Source: Sphaerochaeta sp. Phil3 (GTDB lineage Bacteria; Spirochaetota; Spirochaetia; Sphaerochaetales; Sphaerochaetaceae). From it: 55,173 bases of DNA. The stretch is from NCBI GenBank assembly GCA_001940825.1, contig MSGT01000031.1, positions 1-55,173 on the forward strand. Direction: 5' to 3'. Below, one piece after another: positions 6,848 to 15,544 of the stretch (positions are counted from its first letter, which is position 1; every line of letters begins with the position of its first letter). The notes beneath the pieces were generated by a model, which was given only the letters and a program-made list of their open reading frames with translations, was not told the DNA's origin and did not search any database. A program made the position numbers and the translations under genes.

Positions 6848-9343
6848 ATGGCTGAAATCAGAATCGCCCTTGCGGGCAACCCAAACAGTGGAAAGACAAC
6901 GCTGTTCAACAGCCTGACGGGATCCAACCAGTTCGTAGGAAACTGGCCAGGCGTCACGGTTGAGAAGAAGGAAGGAAAGCTCAAGAAGCATGACGGCGTA
7001 ATCGTCACTGACCTTCCTGGAATCTATTCGCTTTCCCCATACACACTGGAGGAAGTCGTTGCAAGGAACTACCTCCTTGAGGAGCGTCCTGATGCAATCC
7101 TCAACATCGTTGATGGAACGAACCTTGAGAGGAACCTCTACCTTACGACACAGCTTACGGAGCTTGGAATTCCTGTTGTCGTCGCCATCAACATGATGGA
7201 CGTTGTAAAGAAGAACGGCGACAGAATCAACACCGCAGAGCTCTCAAGGGAACTTGGATGCAAGGTGGTTGAGATATCGGCCCTTAAAGGTGACGGTGTC
7301 ATGGAAGCCGCAGAAGAGGCTATAAAGGCGGCGAAGGGGACCAAGACCGTTCCAATGCATACGTTCTCAGGCGTTGTTGAACATGCCCTTGCCCATATAG
7401 AGGAGGCGGCTCTCCACGACATGCCTCAGGAGCAGCAGCGCTGGTACTGCATCAAGATCTTCGAGAGAGACTCCAAGGTCCTTGAGAAGCTTCACATTCA
7501 GCCACAGGTCCTTGCCCACATAGAAGAGGACATCAAGGCTGCGGAGAAGGAGCTTGACGACGATGCAGAGAGCATCATCACAAACGAAAGATATGTATAC
7601 ATTGCATCCATCATCAAAGCCTGCTACAAGAAAAAGAACGTAGGCAAGGCTTCTACGTCTGACAAGATCGACCGCATAGTGACCAACCGCTGGCTTGGTC
7701 TTCCAATCTTTGCGGCAGTCATGTTCCTTGTCTACTACATAGCAATGGTCACAGTTGGCGCTGCGGCAACGGACTGGGCAAACGATGGTCTATTCGGCGA
7801 TGGCTGGCATCTTTTTGGAATAGGTTCCAAGCAGTATGAAGCCGCCGCAGAGGAATACGGTGATACCGATCAGATAATCGATGCGTTCGTTGGAGAATAT
7901 GGCGACGATTCGATTGCGCAGGCTCTTGATATGGAGTCGGAAGACTACTCTGAGGATGCAGCGAAGAACGCTCTGCAGCAGCTCGTGAAGGCAACTCCTT
8001 CCGATGCATCGGTGACATATTCCGTCGAAGACGAAGAGACATTGGCGGTAGAGGAGTTCCCAGAAACCACGAAGGAGGACCTTGTCGCCGCAGTCGATCA
8101 GTACCTCAACACGGAATACAAGGAAGCCTACGGTGCACCTGATACATCCACATACGGCGTATGGGTCCCTGGAATTCCTGTCCTCGTCTCCAATGGCCTT
8201 GAAGCTGTTGGCGCAGCCGATTGGCTTGCAGGTCTCATCAATGACGGTATCGTAGCCGGTGTTGGTGCAGTCCTTGGTTTCGTACCACAGATGCTTGTCC
8301 TGTTCCTGCTTCTTGCCTTCTTGGAGGCTTGCGGATACATGGCAAGAATCGCATTCGTCCTCGACAGAGTCTTCAGAAAGTTTGGTCTTTCCGGAAAGTC
8401 ATTCATTCCAATGCTCATTGGTGTTGGATGCGGCGTTCCTGGAATCATGGCTTCAAGGACGATTGAGAACGAAAGAGACAGAAGGATGACCATCATGACG
8501 ACGACCTTCATCCCTTGCGGTGCAAAGGTTCCGTTCATTTCCATGATCGCTGGTGCAATCTTTGGAGGATCCGCACTTGTCGCAACAAGCGCATACTTCA
8601 TTGGAATGGCTGCAATCATCATCTCCGGTATCATCCTAAAGAAGACCAAGATGTTCGCAGGCGACCCAGCCCCATTCGTCATGGAACTTCCTGCATACCA
8701 CTGGCCAACGCTCAAGAACGTTCTTCGCTCCATGTGGGAGAGAGGCTGGTCCTTCATCAAGAAGGCTGGAACGATAATCCTTCTTTCAACGATCCTCGTA
8801 TGGTTTACAACATACTTTGGAGTCGTCGATGGAACGTTCAGAATGCTCTCTGAAGAAGAGATCGACTATTCGATCCTCGCTTTCATTGGCAACCTGATCG
8901 CTTGGATCTTCAAACCACTCGGATGGGGAACCTGGCAGGCAGCCGTCGCTTCCATAACTGGTCTTGTCGCAAAGGAGAACATCGTTGGAACGATGGGCAT
9001 CCTCTACGGTGGCAGCGGCGATGTCTACGGCACACTCGCACAGGTCTTCAATGGAGTGACAGGCTATTCCTTCCTGGTATTCAACCTCCTCTGCGCTCCT
9101 TGCTTCGCGGCAATAGGTGCAATCAAGAGAGAGATGAACAATCCAAAGTGGACATGGTTCGCAATTGGCTACCAGTGCGGCTTTGCATACATCATCGCAC
9201 TCATGATCAACCAGTTCGGCAAGCTCTTCATGGGTCAGCCAAGCGTCGTTGGACTCATCTTTGCAGTCGCAGCGCTTGCTGGAATCATCTACATGCTTGT
9301 CAGACCATACAAGGAAGCCACAACGCTCACCAAGAAGGTCTGA
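6848..9343 (+). CDS. feoB: Ferrous iron transport protein B
   Basis: 831 residues. The N-terminal G domain shows G1 GNPNSGKTT, G3 DLPG, G4 NMMD and G5 SALKGDG. The helical GDI-like spacer follows to about residue 280, then the membrane core with GCGVPGIMASRT and IPCGAKVPF gate regions and FVMELPAYHWPT. Between the first membrane helix (about 283-305) and the next (from about 460) lies an acidic, hydrophilic segment of roughly 140 residues, far longer than the loop in E. coli FeoB. ATGs occur at 6836, 6845 and 6848; GGAG (6838-6841) best fits 6848. It drives GTP-dependent Fe(II) import across the inner membrane, and the operators upstream suggest iron repression. Confidence 0.95.
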   Translation: MAEIRIALAGNPNSGKTTLFNSLTGSNQFVGNWPGVTVEKKEGKLKKHDGVIVTDLPGIYSLSPYTLEEVVARNYLLEERPDAILNIVDGTNLERNLYLTTQLTELGIPVVVAINMMDVVKKNGDRINTAELSRELGCKVVEISALKGDGVMEAAEEAIKAAKGTKTVPMHTFSGVVEHALAHIEEAALHDMPQEQQRWYCIKIFERDSKVLEKLHIQPQVLAHIEEDIKAAEKELDDDAESIITNERYVYIASIIKACYKKKNVGKASTSDKIDRIVTNRWLGLPIFAAVMFLVYYIAMVTVGAAATDWANDGLFGDGWHLFGIGSKQYEAAAEEYGDTDQIIDAFVGEYGDDSIAQALDMESEDYSEDAAKNALQQLVKATPSDASVTYSVEDEETLAVEEFPETTKEDLVAAVDQYLNTEYKEAYGAPDTSTYGVWVPGIPVLVSNGLEAVGAADWLAGLINDGIVAGVGAVLGFVPQMLVLFLLLAFLEACGYMARIAFVLDRVFRKFGLSGKSFIPMLIGVGCGVPGIMASRTIENERDRRMTIMTTTFIPCGAKVPFISMIAGAIFGGSALVATSAYFIGMAAIIISGIILKKTKMFAGDPAPFVMELPAYHWPTLKNVLRSMWERGWSFIKKAGTIILLSTILVWFTTYFGVVDGTFRMLSEEEIDYSILAFIGNLIAWIFKPLGWGTWQAAVASITGLVAKENIVGTMGILYGGSGDVYGTLAQVFNGVTGYSFLVFNLLCAPCFAAIGAIKREMNNPKWTWFAIGYQCGFAYIIALMINQFGKLFMGQPSVVGLIFAVAALAGIIYMLVRPYKEATTLTKKV

Positions 9344-9452
9344 TGGGGCAGTGGTCTACGGACTTGGCATTTGGCCTCTTGGACTTAGCCCGATGCCGTC
9401 GAATGTTGTCGAGTCCGGTTTCATCAAGTATATTGTTGGTAGTAATCTAAAT

Positions 9453-9484
9453 AATCGGCTGTCCGCCTGTGCGGGCGGCCGATT
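9453..9484. other. GC-rich hairpin between feoB and the FeoB-associated gene
   Basis: AATCGG (9453-9458) pairs with CCGATT (9479-9484), and inner CCGCC pairs with GGCGG. No T-run follows, so it may be an mRNA processing or stability structure, or a leaky terminator that lowers expression of the small downstream gene. The remaining bases from 9344 to 9552 show nothing recognisable. Confidence 0.45.
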
Positions 9485-9552
9485 TGCGTGGTGACGAATT
9501 TTTGCAACGGATGCATCCTTTCGTTTCCGTGACCTTTGTTTGGAGGTGAAAA

Positions 9553-9735
9553 ATGTTGGCAACCATAATCATTTCATTGATACTCGTCCTGGTCGTTGTA
9601 CTGGCCATCTCCTCTATCGTTCGTGACAAGAAGCAGGGCAAATCCACATGTGGTGGCAACTGCGGCCACTGCCCGGCTGGTGGCGCCTGCCACCAGTTCG
9701 AGAAGATTGGCGACATCAAGATTCCCAAGAAGTGA
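9553..9735 (+). CDS. FeoB-associated Cys-rich membrane protein
   Basis: 60 residues: one N-terminal membrane helix (ATIIISLILVLVVVLAIS), then a cytosolic tail with CGGNCGHCPAGGACHQ, giving four Cys and two His. This matches the FeoB-associated small Cys-rich family (PF12669). Such proteins are found next to feoB in many anaerobes and may hand on or bind iron; the function is not firmly shown. TGGAGGTG precedes the ATG. It ends just before a strong terminator, making it the last gene of the feo operon. Confidence 0.9.
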   Translation: MLATIIISLILVLVVVLAISSIVRDKKQGKSTCGGNCGHCPAGGACHQFEKIGDIKIPKK

Positions 9736-9772
9736 GCTTCTTGGTCGTTGTGCGCATTATTGCGTTAGTTCA

Positions 9773-9811
9773 GGCACAGTCGTACAGGAAAGTACTGTCT
9801 GTGCCTTTTTT
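9773..9811 (+). terminator. Rho-independent terminator of the feo operon
   Basis: GGCACAG (9773-9779) pairs with CTGTGCC (9799-9805), with inner GTAC/GTAC pairing, followed by TTTTTT (9806-9811). Confidence 0.88.
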
Positions 9812-9815
9812 GTTT

Positions 9816-9860
9816 CGTGTACTGTACGCACATCACGCACTACACGTACTAAAACGCACT
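9816..9860. repeat. Degenerate 9-bp tandem repeat tract A1
   Basis: Five consecutive 9-bp units, best described as YACGYACTA (for example CACGCACTA at 9834, CACGTACTA at 9843). It is the first of three such blocks in the 9.8-10.04 kb gap after the feo terminator. Not coding in any convincing way. Confidence 0.6.
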
Positions 9861-9884
9861 GTTTTGGGACTTTCGTTTGGAAAT

Positions 9885-9963
9885 TGTCAGCGTTTTGTAG
9901 CGATGGTGAGTGTTGTGTACATTGTGAGTGTGGTGGGTTTGTGAGTATGGTGAGCAAGGTGAG
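9885..9963 (+). repeat. Degenerate 9-bp tandem repeat tract A2 with shared core
   Basis: The lead-in GTCAGCG and the core TTTTGTAGCGATGGTGAG (9893-9910) are followed by 9-bp units of the form NNTGGTGAG (9902, 9911, 9920, 9929, then an 8-bp unit, 9946, 9955). The 18-bp core is identical at 44421-44438, and a similar inverted copy lies at 54767-54800. Confidence 0.65.
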
Positions 9964-9994
9964 GGTGGCCGCCAATGGCTGAATTTTTAGATTC

Positions 9995-10039
9995 CACTAG
10001 TCTTACTACACCTATTACTCCCACTAAGCTTACTAATAC
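9995..10039. repeat. Degenerate 9-bp tandem repeat tract A3
   Basis: Five exact 9-bp steps: CACTAGTCT, TACTACACC, TATTACTCC, CACTAAGCT, TACTAATAC. Read on the minus strand it resembles the tract at 36268-36312 (shared AAGCTTAGTGGG, then A or T, then GTA). Confidence 0.6.
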
Positions 10040-10086
10040 GCTTTAATTTAAGTTGAATTATGAAATTGAATGCTTGCACTCGTTCA

Positions 10087-10155
10087 AAACTTTGGAATTT
10101 CCTACATGTAAACTTTGGAATTTCCTATATACAAACTTTGGAATATCCTAAAAAA
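10087..10155 (+). repeat. Three tandem 23-bp direct repeats upstream of the RDD/ABC genes
   Basis: Copies start at 10087, 10110 and 10133, each beginning AAACTTTGGAATTTCC (third copy has one T to A change) followed by TA and a variable end. The phase is exactly 23 bp with no spacers, so this is not a CRISPR. The GGAATTTCC centre is near-palindromic. The array ends about 50 bp before the putative promoter at 10204, which suggests a regulator-binding array. Confidence 0.75.
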
Positions 10156-10203
10156 CGATGTGACAAAGCATAGCTTAAGCCATGTCAACAAGAACAATTC
10201 TCA

Positions 10204-10233
10204 TTGCTAACAGTCGGGCAAATGTTATAGAAT
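10204..10233 (+). promoter_or_regulatory. Putative promoter of the RDD-ABC region
   Basis: TTGCTA (10204-10209), 18-bp spacer, TAGAAT (10228-10233). Initiation near 10240 would exclude the upstream in-frame ATG at 10232 and favour translation from 10259. Confidence 0.4.
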
Positions 10234-10258
10234 GGATTTTGCTTGGTTTGGATTAGCT

Positions 10259-11020
10259 ATGGTTTTTGATTTGCAAAAGGCGAGTGTCTGGAAACGGGCG
10301 AGTGCCTTCCTATTCGACTTCATCCTCCTTACGATACTGGTGGTGGCGTTCGCCTTCCTCCTTTCGTGGATTACAGGCTACGACGGCTACAGCGACACAT
10401 ACTACGACAAAATGACAGAGTGCGAACAAACATATGGCACTTCGTTTGGATACACACGAGAACAGTTCGATGAATTGGATGCAGATGGTCAAAAGGCATA
10501 CATGGATGCGTACAATGCCCTTGTGTCTGACGACAACGCCATGTATGCGTATAGGATGATGGTCAATCTCATAATGCTCATAACCTCCCTATCAATATTC
10601 CTTGCATATCTAGGACTCGAATTCGTCGTTCCAATCATCATCAAGGATGGGCGCACCTTGGGGAAGAAGATTTTTGGAATTGCGGTCATGCGTACCAATG
10701 GCGTAAGAATGAACAAGGTGAGTCTCTTCATACGGACCTTTCTGGGCAAATATGCAATAGAGACCATGGTACCCGTCCTCATAGCCACCATGATACTCTT
10801 CAATACAATAGGTATAGTGGGCCCCATCGTAGTGGGGCTCCTTTTCGTACTTGAGATTGTGCTTATGGCTGCAACCAAGACAAACTCAATGATACATGAC
10901 CTGCTTGCAGACACCGTTGTGGTGGACTATGCAAGCCAGATGATATACGACAGCGAAGAAGCGCTGGTTGCAGCGAAACGCCAGGCCGCATTGGAGAAGG
11001 CCAACAGAACAAGCTACTAA
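10259..11020 (+). CDS. RDD family membrane protein
   Basis: 253 residues. KRASAFLFDFILLTILV gives the Arg and Asp of the RDD motif in the first helix. A charged, Tyr-rich extracytoplasmic loop follows, then two or three more helices with GRTLGKKIFGIAVM, and the final conserved Asp in MIHDLLADTVVVD. RDD proteins are small membrane proteins; some have been linked to Na+/H+ exchange, but the role is generally unclear. The ATG at 10232 is in frame; 10259 is preferred because the putative -10 overlaps 10232. Neither has a good ribosome site, so the start is uncertain. Only 19 bases separate it from the ABC ATPase gene. Confidence 0.8.
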   Translation: MVFDLQKASVWKRASAFLFDFILLTILVVAFAFLLSWITGYDGYSDTYYDKMTECEQTYGTSFGYTREQFDELDADGQKAYMDAYNALVSDDNAMYAYRMMVNLIMLITSLSIFLAYLGLEFVVPIIIKDGRTLGKKIFGIAVMRTNGVRMNKVSLFIRTFLGKYAIETMVPVLIATMILFNTIGIVGPIVVGLLFVLEIVLMAATKTNSMIHDLLADTVVVDYASQMIYDSEEALVAAKRQAALEKANRTSY

Positions 11021-11039
11021 ATGAGAGGAAATAGAGAGA

Positions 11040-12146
11040 ATGATTGTTGAACTTCAGAACTTGACCAAAATCTTCCCAAGCAGGAACAAGAACAGCGATG
11101 ACGAAGTCGTGGCTGTAAACGATTTCACGTTCACCATCCCTGATGGCAAGCTTGTAGGTCTGCTTGGACCAAGCGGCTGTGGAAAGAGCACTACGCTTTA
11201 CATGATCTGCGGATTGCAGAAGCCAACGAGCGGAAAGATCTTCTTTGGAGAGGATGACGTAACACAGCTTCCTGCTGAGAACAGAGGCGTTGGGCTTGTG
11301 TTCCAGAACTACGCACTCTATCCCCACATGACGGTGAAGCAGAATATCCTGTTCCCCCTTCAGAACCTCAGGGGGGAGGATAGGCTTTCAAAGGAGGAGA
11401 TGCTAAACAGGGCATACGAAGTTGCAAAGATCGTTCAGATCGACGAGCTTATGGAAAGAAAGCCAAGCGAGCTCTCCGGAGGCCAGCAGCAGCGTGTCGC
11501 AATCGCAAGAGCCCTTGTGAAGATGCCAAAGGTGCTTCTTCTAGACGAGCCGCTTTCAAACCTGGATGCCAGACTCAGGCTTCAGACAAGGGAGGAGATC
11601 CGCCGCATCCAAAGGGCCACCAACATCACGACGGTGTTCGTCACCCATGACCAGGAAGAGGCCATGAGCATATCCGACATGATAGTCGTCATGAAGCTTG
11701 GAATCGTACAGCAGATTGGAAAACCTCAGGATGTTTACAACAGCCCTGCCAACCTGTTTGTGGCCAAGTTTCTTGGAACCCCTCCAATCAATGTGTTCGA
11801 TGGAAGAATAAAAGATGGAGTCGTCTACATTGGAAATGAGGCCGTTGGGGATGCAAGGGATGTTGCGGATCAGAATGTCTACGTTGGAATAAGACCTGAA
11901 GGGTTCATCCTCAATGACGATGGTCCGTTCACATGCAACCTCAATGCAGTGGAGGTCATGGGAAGGGACGTAAGCGTGGTCGCTACGAACGAAGCTTCCA
12001 TCAACCCTGTCGTGAGAGCCATCATAGATGCTGACAACAAGATTGACCATGACAGAAAGACGGTGAACTTCTTCATCAAACCTAACAAGATGTTCCTCTT
12101 CAACAAAGAGACAGAGGAAAGGATCTATATAGTAGAGGATAGGTGA
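11040..12146 (+). CDS. Carbohydrate ABC transporter ATPase (UgpC/MsmK/MalK-like)
   Basis: 368 residues. Walker A GPSGCGKST, signature LSGGQQQR, Walker B VLLLDEPLSNLDARLR and the switch His in FVTHDQEEAM are intact. The C-terminal 120 residues form the TOBE/regulatory domain typical of the CUT1 sugar-importer class. A GAGAGG/AGAGAG purine run precedes the ATG. It is followed after one base by the first permease gene; together with the next three genes it makes a complete importer. In many genomes such ATPases serve several transporters, but here the linked copy suggests dedicated use. Confidence 0.93.
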   Translation: MIVELQNLTKIFPSRNKNSDDEVVAVNDFTFTIPDGKLVGLLGPSGCGKSTTLYMICGLQKPTSGKIFFGEDDVTQLPAENRGVGLVFQNYALYPHMTVKQNILFPLQNLRGEDRLSKEEMLNRAYEVAKIVQIDELMERKPSELSGGQQQRVAIARALVKMPKVLLLDEPLSNLDARLRLQTREEIRRIQRATNITTVFVTHDQEEAMSISDMIVVMKLGIVQQIGKPQDVYNSPANLFVAKFLGTPPINVFDGRIKDGVVYIGNEAVGDARDVADQNVYVGIRPEGFILNDDGPFTCNLNAVEVMGRDVSVVATNEASINPVVRAIIDADNKIDHDRKTVNFFIKPNKMFLFNKETEERIYIVEDR

Positions 12147-12147
12147 C

Positions 12148-13104
12148 ATGAGCAGCAGCATGGTAGAAAGCAAACATCCGTGGAAGGCTTGGCTCTATCT
12201 TGCACCTGCAATAGTTCTTTTGCTGGTGTTCACCGTGTGGCCAATCTTCAATACGGTAAGGATGGCGTTCCTTGAGAACTACAGCGGACTCAAGGCCGCC
12301 GGTGGAATGAAATTCCAGTTTGGATTTGGAAACTTCGAGAAGGTCGTCCAGTACAAGAGATTCATACAATGCATGAAGAACACCGTCCTTCTTTGCATCT
12401 TCACGGTTCCTATCTCGACGATCCTGGCGCTTCTCATAGCGGTGTGCCTCAACTCGATCAAGACGCTTCAGAAGTTCCTTCAGACGATATTCTTCCTGCC
12501 GTATGTAACAAACTCAATAGCCATTGGAATGGTCTTCGCGGCAATGTTCAATATAGTTGGAAGCTTCTATGGAACCGAGAACGAGATAATCGTGACGGCT
12601 GGAATCATAAACAACGTCATAGAGTTCTTTGGTGGAAAGCCAATCAACTGGATAAACTACGGCTCCACCTATGCAGCGAACATGACGGTCATGGTCATCT
12701 ACATAGTATGGAATGCTTTGCCGTTCAAGATCCTCATCCTTCTTGGAGGACTCCAGAGCATAAACAAGCAGTACTACGATGCCGCAAAGGTTGACGGAAC
12801 GTCAAGACGCAGGATCTTCACAAGGATAACGGTGCCTCTTCTTTCCCCCATGATCGCATACGTCGTAATCACAGGCTTCATTGGAGGTTTCAAGGAGTAC
12901 ACCAGCATAGTAGGTATCTTTGGAGAATCCATGGGCCCTGCCGACGATGCAAAGAGGCTCAATACCATGGTTGGATTCATATACGATGCGCTGTCGTCCA
13001 ACAGTCAGGGTAGGGCAAGTGCCGCCGCCCTCATTCTGTTTGGAATAATCCTTGTCGTCACTCTCATAAACCTGCAGGTCAGCAAGAAGAGAGTCCATTA
13101 TTGA
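12148..13104 (+). CDS. Carbohydrate ABC transporter permease (UgpA/MalF-like)
   Basis: 318 residues, six predicted membrane helices, first helix in YLAPAIVLLLVFTVWPIFNTV. The EAA loop that contacts the ATPase reads YYDAAKVDGTSRRRIFTRIT. The region after the second helix has a 30-residue insert (VGSFYGTENEIIVTAG...NWINYG), common in CUT1 MalF-like subunits. The product pairs with the next gene as a heterodimeric inner membrane channel. Confidence 0.92.
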   Translation: MSSSMVESKHPWKAWLYLAPAIVLLLVFTVWPIFNTVRMAFLENYSGLKAAGGMKFQFGFGNFEKVVQYKRFIQCMKNTVLLCIFTVPISTILALLIAVCLNSIKTLQKFLQTIFFLPYVTNSIAIGMVFAAMFNIVGSFYGTENEIIVTAGIINNVIEFFGGKPINWINYGSTYAANMTVMVIYIVWNALPFKILILLGGLQSINKQYYDAAKVDGTSRRRIFTRITVPLLSPMIAYVVITGFIGGFKEYTSIVGIFGESMGPADDAKRLNTMVGFIYDALSSNSQGRASAAALILFGIILVVTLINLQVSKKRVHY

Positions 13105-13115
13105 GGAGGCGCGAC

Positions 13116-14006
13116 ATGGCAGAGAGAATTTCAACGATGCACGAAAAGGATATGCAGAAGGAGACCTCAAGGCAAAAGGTCGTTGGCGTCATAGTCATGG
13201 TGCTCCTCTATGCTTTCCTCATAACGATGGCCTTGATTGTGCTTTTCCCCTTCTATTGGATGATAAACTCGTCTCTCAAGACATTGGAAGAGTACAGAAT
13301 GAGCGTTCCTACGTTCTGGCCAAAGCAGATAATGCTTACGAACTACGCCACGGCGTTCCAGACGGCCAGCCTTGGAAGGCTGTTCCTAAACACGCTGTAC
13401 GTTGGCATAGTGTCCACTATACTTTCATTGGTGATCACGATACTATCGGCCTTTGCCTTTGCTCGTCTTGAGTTCAAGGGGAAGGACCTTTTGTTCGCAG
13501 GGCTTTTGGCTACGATGATGATTCCTGGCGAGCTGTTCACGATCACGAACTACAGCACCGTCACCAATCTTGGATGGCTGAACACATACACCGTCCTCAT
13601 TGTGCCGTTCCTCGTGAGCGTGTTCTACATCTACCTTCTCAGGCAGAACTTCATGCAGATTCCAAACGAGCTGTATCTTGCCGCCAAGGTGGATGGTACA
13701 AGCGACTTCAAGTACCTGTGCAAGGTCATGATTCCGCTTTCGCTGCCAACGCTCATATCCATCACAATCCTTAAGATGATGGGTGCTTGGAACTCGTACA
13801 TTTGGCCAAGGCTCGTTGCAAACGATGCAAACCACAGAATGATAACGAACGGTCTTAGAAACGCCTTCAAGGAGACGAGCGGAGACGTGAACTATCCTGT
13901 CCAGATGGCGGCAGTCGCAATGGTGTCCGCACCGCTTTTCCTTGTGTTCGTGTTCCTTAGGAAATACATCATGAAGGGAGTGAGCCGCAGCGGAATCAAG
14001 GGTTGA
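13116..14006 (+). CDS. Carbohydrate ABC transporter permease (UgpE/MalG-like)
   Basis: 296 residues with six membrane helices; the EAA loop is LYLAAKVDGTSDFKYL. The MalG-type N-terminus ALIVLFPFYWMINSSLKT is diagnostic. The frame extends to a TTG at 13101, but GAGGAGG immediately before ATG 13116 settles the start. It follows the first permease by 11 bases. Confidence 0.92.
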   Translation: MAERISTMHEKDMQKETSRQKVVGVIVMVLLYAFLITMALIVLFPFYWMINSSLKTLEEYRMSVPTFWPKQIMLTNYATAFQTASLGRLFLNTLYVGIVSTILSLVITILSAFAFARLEFKGKDLLFAGLLATMMIPGELFTITNYSTVTNLGWLNTYTVLIVPFLVSVFYIYLLRQNFMQIPNELYLAAKVDGTSDFKYLCKVMIPLSLPTLISITILKMMGAWNSYIWPRLVANDANHRMITNGLRNAFKETSGDVNYPVQMAAVAMVSAPLFLVFVFLRKYIMKGVSRSGIKG

Positions 14007-14114
14007 TGCCGATGCGGTTTCGATGGTCTGTCGCCTAAGGCAGCCTTGGAAAAATTGGGAGATATCGTCCAATTGGGCGATTATATAGGTTGAAATCAAT
14101 AAAAGGAGAAAAGC
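14007..14114 (+). promoter_or_regulatory. Intercistronic region before the solute-binding protein
   Basis: A 108-base gap in an otherwise tight operon. AATTGG (14054-14059) and CCAATT (14069-14074) can pair as a small hairpin. AAAAGGAG precedes the ATG. Such a gap may allow extra expression of the binding protein by RNA stabilisation or an internal promoter; none is clear. Confidence 0.3.
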
Positions 14115-15530
14115 ATGAAGAAAACTTTTCTGGTTCTGTTGCTCCTTGTTGGGGCAGTGATGGTTGCCTTCTGCGGAGGAAACTCCGAGTCCGGCAATGC
14201 GAAGGTCGAAGGAGCATTCGAAGTTCCAGAAGTAGGTTATGACGGAAGCGAAGTCACAATCACCTTCTACCACACGATTGGCTCGACCAAGACACATACT
14301 CTGGATGACTACATCGTAGAGTTCAACAAGCTCTATCCAAACATCCATGTCGTATACGAATCCGTTGGCGGCTATGATGATCTCAGAGATCAGATCAGCA
14401 CGCAGATCACTGTTGGAAACCAGCCAAACATCGCCTACTGCTATCCTGACCACGTAGCTCTCTACAACCTGGCAGGTGCAGTCGCAACTCTTGACAACCT
14501 CATCAACAGCGACATCGTTGTGACAAGAGCGGACGGCACGACAGAGACGTTGGGACTTACAGCCGAGCAGCAGGCAGACTTCATCGAAGGCTACTATAAC
14601 GAAGGCAGACAGTTCGGCGACGGCCTCATGTACACCATGCCGTTCTCAAAGTCCACTGAAGTCCTCTACTACAACAAGACTTTCTTCGATGCAAACGGCA
14701 TTGAAGTCCCAACCACATGGGAGGAGCTTGAAGCAGTATGTGCAAAGATCAAGGAGATCGATCCAACCTCCATTCCTCTTGGATACGACTCTGAGTCCAA
14801 CTGGTTCATCAATATGTGCGAGCAGTACAACAGCCCATACACAAGCGCAACTGGCGACCACTACCTGTTCAACAACGAGACGAACAGAAGCTTCGTCAAG
14901 CTGTTCAGATCCTGGTACGAGAAGGGCTATCTCACAACACAGAAGCTCTACGGCGCATACACATCAGGTCTTTTCACCTCCACAACGAATCCAAAGAGCT
15001 ACATGTCCATTGGTTCTTCCGCAGGTGCAACATACCAGCGCCCAGCCAAGGTCGATGGTGCATATCCATTCGAAGTTGGAATCGCATCCATCCCACAGGT
15101 CTCCCAGGACAACAGAAAGGTCATCTCCCAGGGACCAAGCCTCGTGATCTTCGACAAGGCCAACTCCCAGGAAGTCGTTGCATCATGGCTCTTCGTGAAG
15201 TTCCTCACCACATCGGTTGACTTCCAGGCTGCATTCTCCATGGACTCCGGTTATGTTCCTGTAATCAAGTCCGTCATGGACAACGCTGTCTATGCCGATT
15301 TCATTGCCAATGCCGATGGCTATGACAACATAGCAGCCCTCAGCGCAAAGGCATGTCTCGAGCAGGAGGATGCTTACTACACATCCCCAGCCTTCAACGG
15401 CTCATCCACAGCTCGCGACCAGGTTGGTGCACTTCTTTCCAAGTGTCTCTCGACTGCAACGGACAACGTCGATGCAATGATCCTCCAGGCTTTCCAGGAT
15501 GCCATCGACGAGTGTGAGTACAACAACTAA
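14115..15530 (+). CDS. Extracellular solute-binding lipoprotein of the ABC importer
   Basis: 471 residues. The signal LVLLLLVGAVMVAFC with Cys20 is a spirochaete-style lipobox (AFC followed by GG). The mature protein shows the family-1 solute-binding pattern: VTITFYHTIGSTKTHTLDDY, FNKLYPNIHVVYESVGGYDDL, then PFSKSTEVLYYNKTFFDANG and PTTWEELE. It should be membrane-anchored and deliver an oligosaccharide, glycerophosphodiester or similar ligand to the permeases. The substrate cannot be named from sequence. The downstream nuclease-like and OB-fold lipoproteins are an unusual company for a sugar importer. Confidence 0.92.
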   Translation: MKKTFLVLLLLVGAVMVAFCGGNSESGNAKVEGAFEVPEVGYDGSEVTITFYHTIGSTKTHTLDDYIVEFNKLYPNIHVVYESVGGYDDLRDQISTQITVGNQPNIAYCYPDHVALYNLAGAVATLDNLINSDIVVTRADGTTETLGLTAEQQADFIEGYYNEGRQFGDGLMYTMPFSKSTEVLYYNKTFFDANGIEVPTTWEELEAVCAKIKEIDPTSIPLGYDSESNWFINMCEQYNSPYTSATGDHYLFNNETNRSFVKLFRSWYEKGYLTTQKLYGAYTSGLFTSTTNPKSYMSIGSSAGATYQRPAKVDGAYPFEVGIASIPQVSQDNRKVISQGPSLVIFDKANSQEVVASWLFVKFLTTSVDFQAAFSMDSGYVPVIKSVMDNAVYADFIANADGYDNIAALSAKACLEQEDAYYTSPAFNGSSTARDQVGALLSKCLSTATDNVDAMILQAFQDAIDECEYNN

Positions 15531-15544
15531 GGGATGATTCCAGA

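Noticed and set aside
10087-10155. CRISPR-like array
   Set aside because: The units abut with no spacers, only three copies are present and no cas gene is in the window.
10060-10173. 37-residue frame across the 23-bp repeats
   Set aside because: No ribosome site, and the repeats themselves account for the open frame. The period of 23 is not a multiple of 3.
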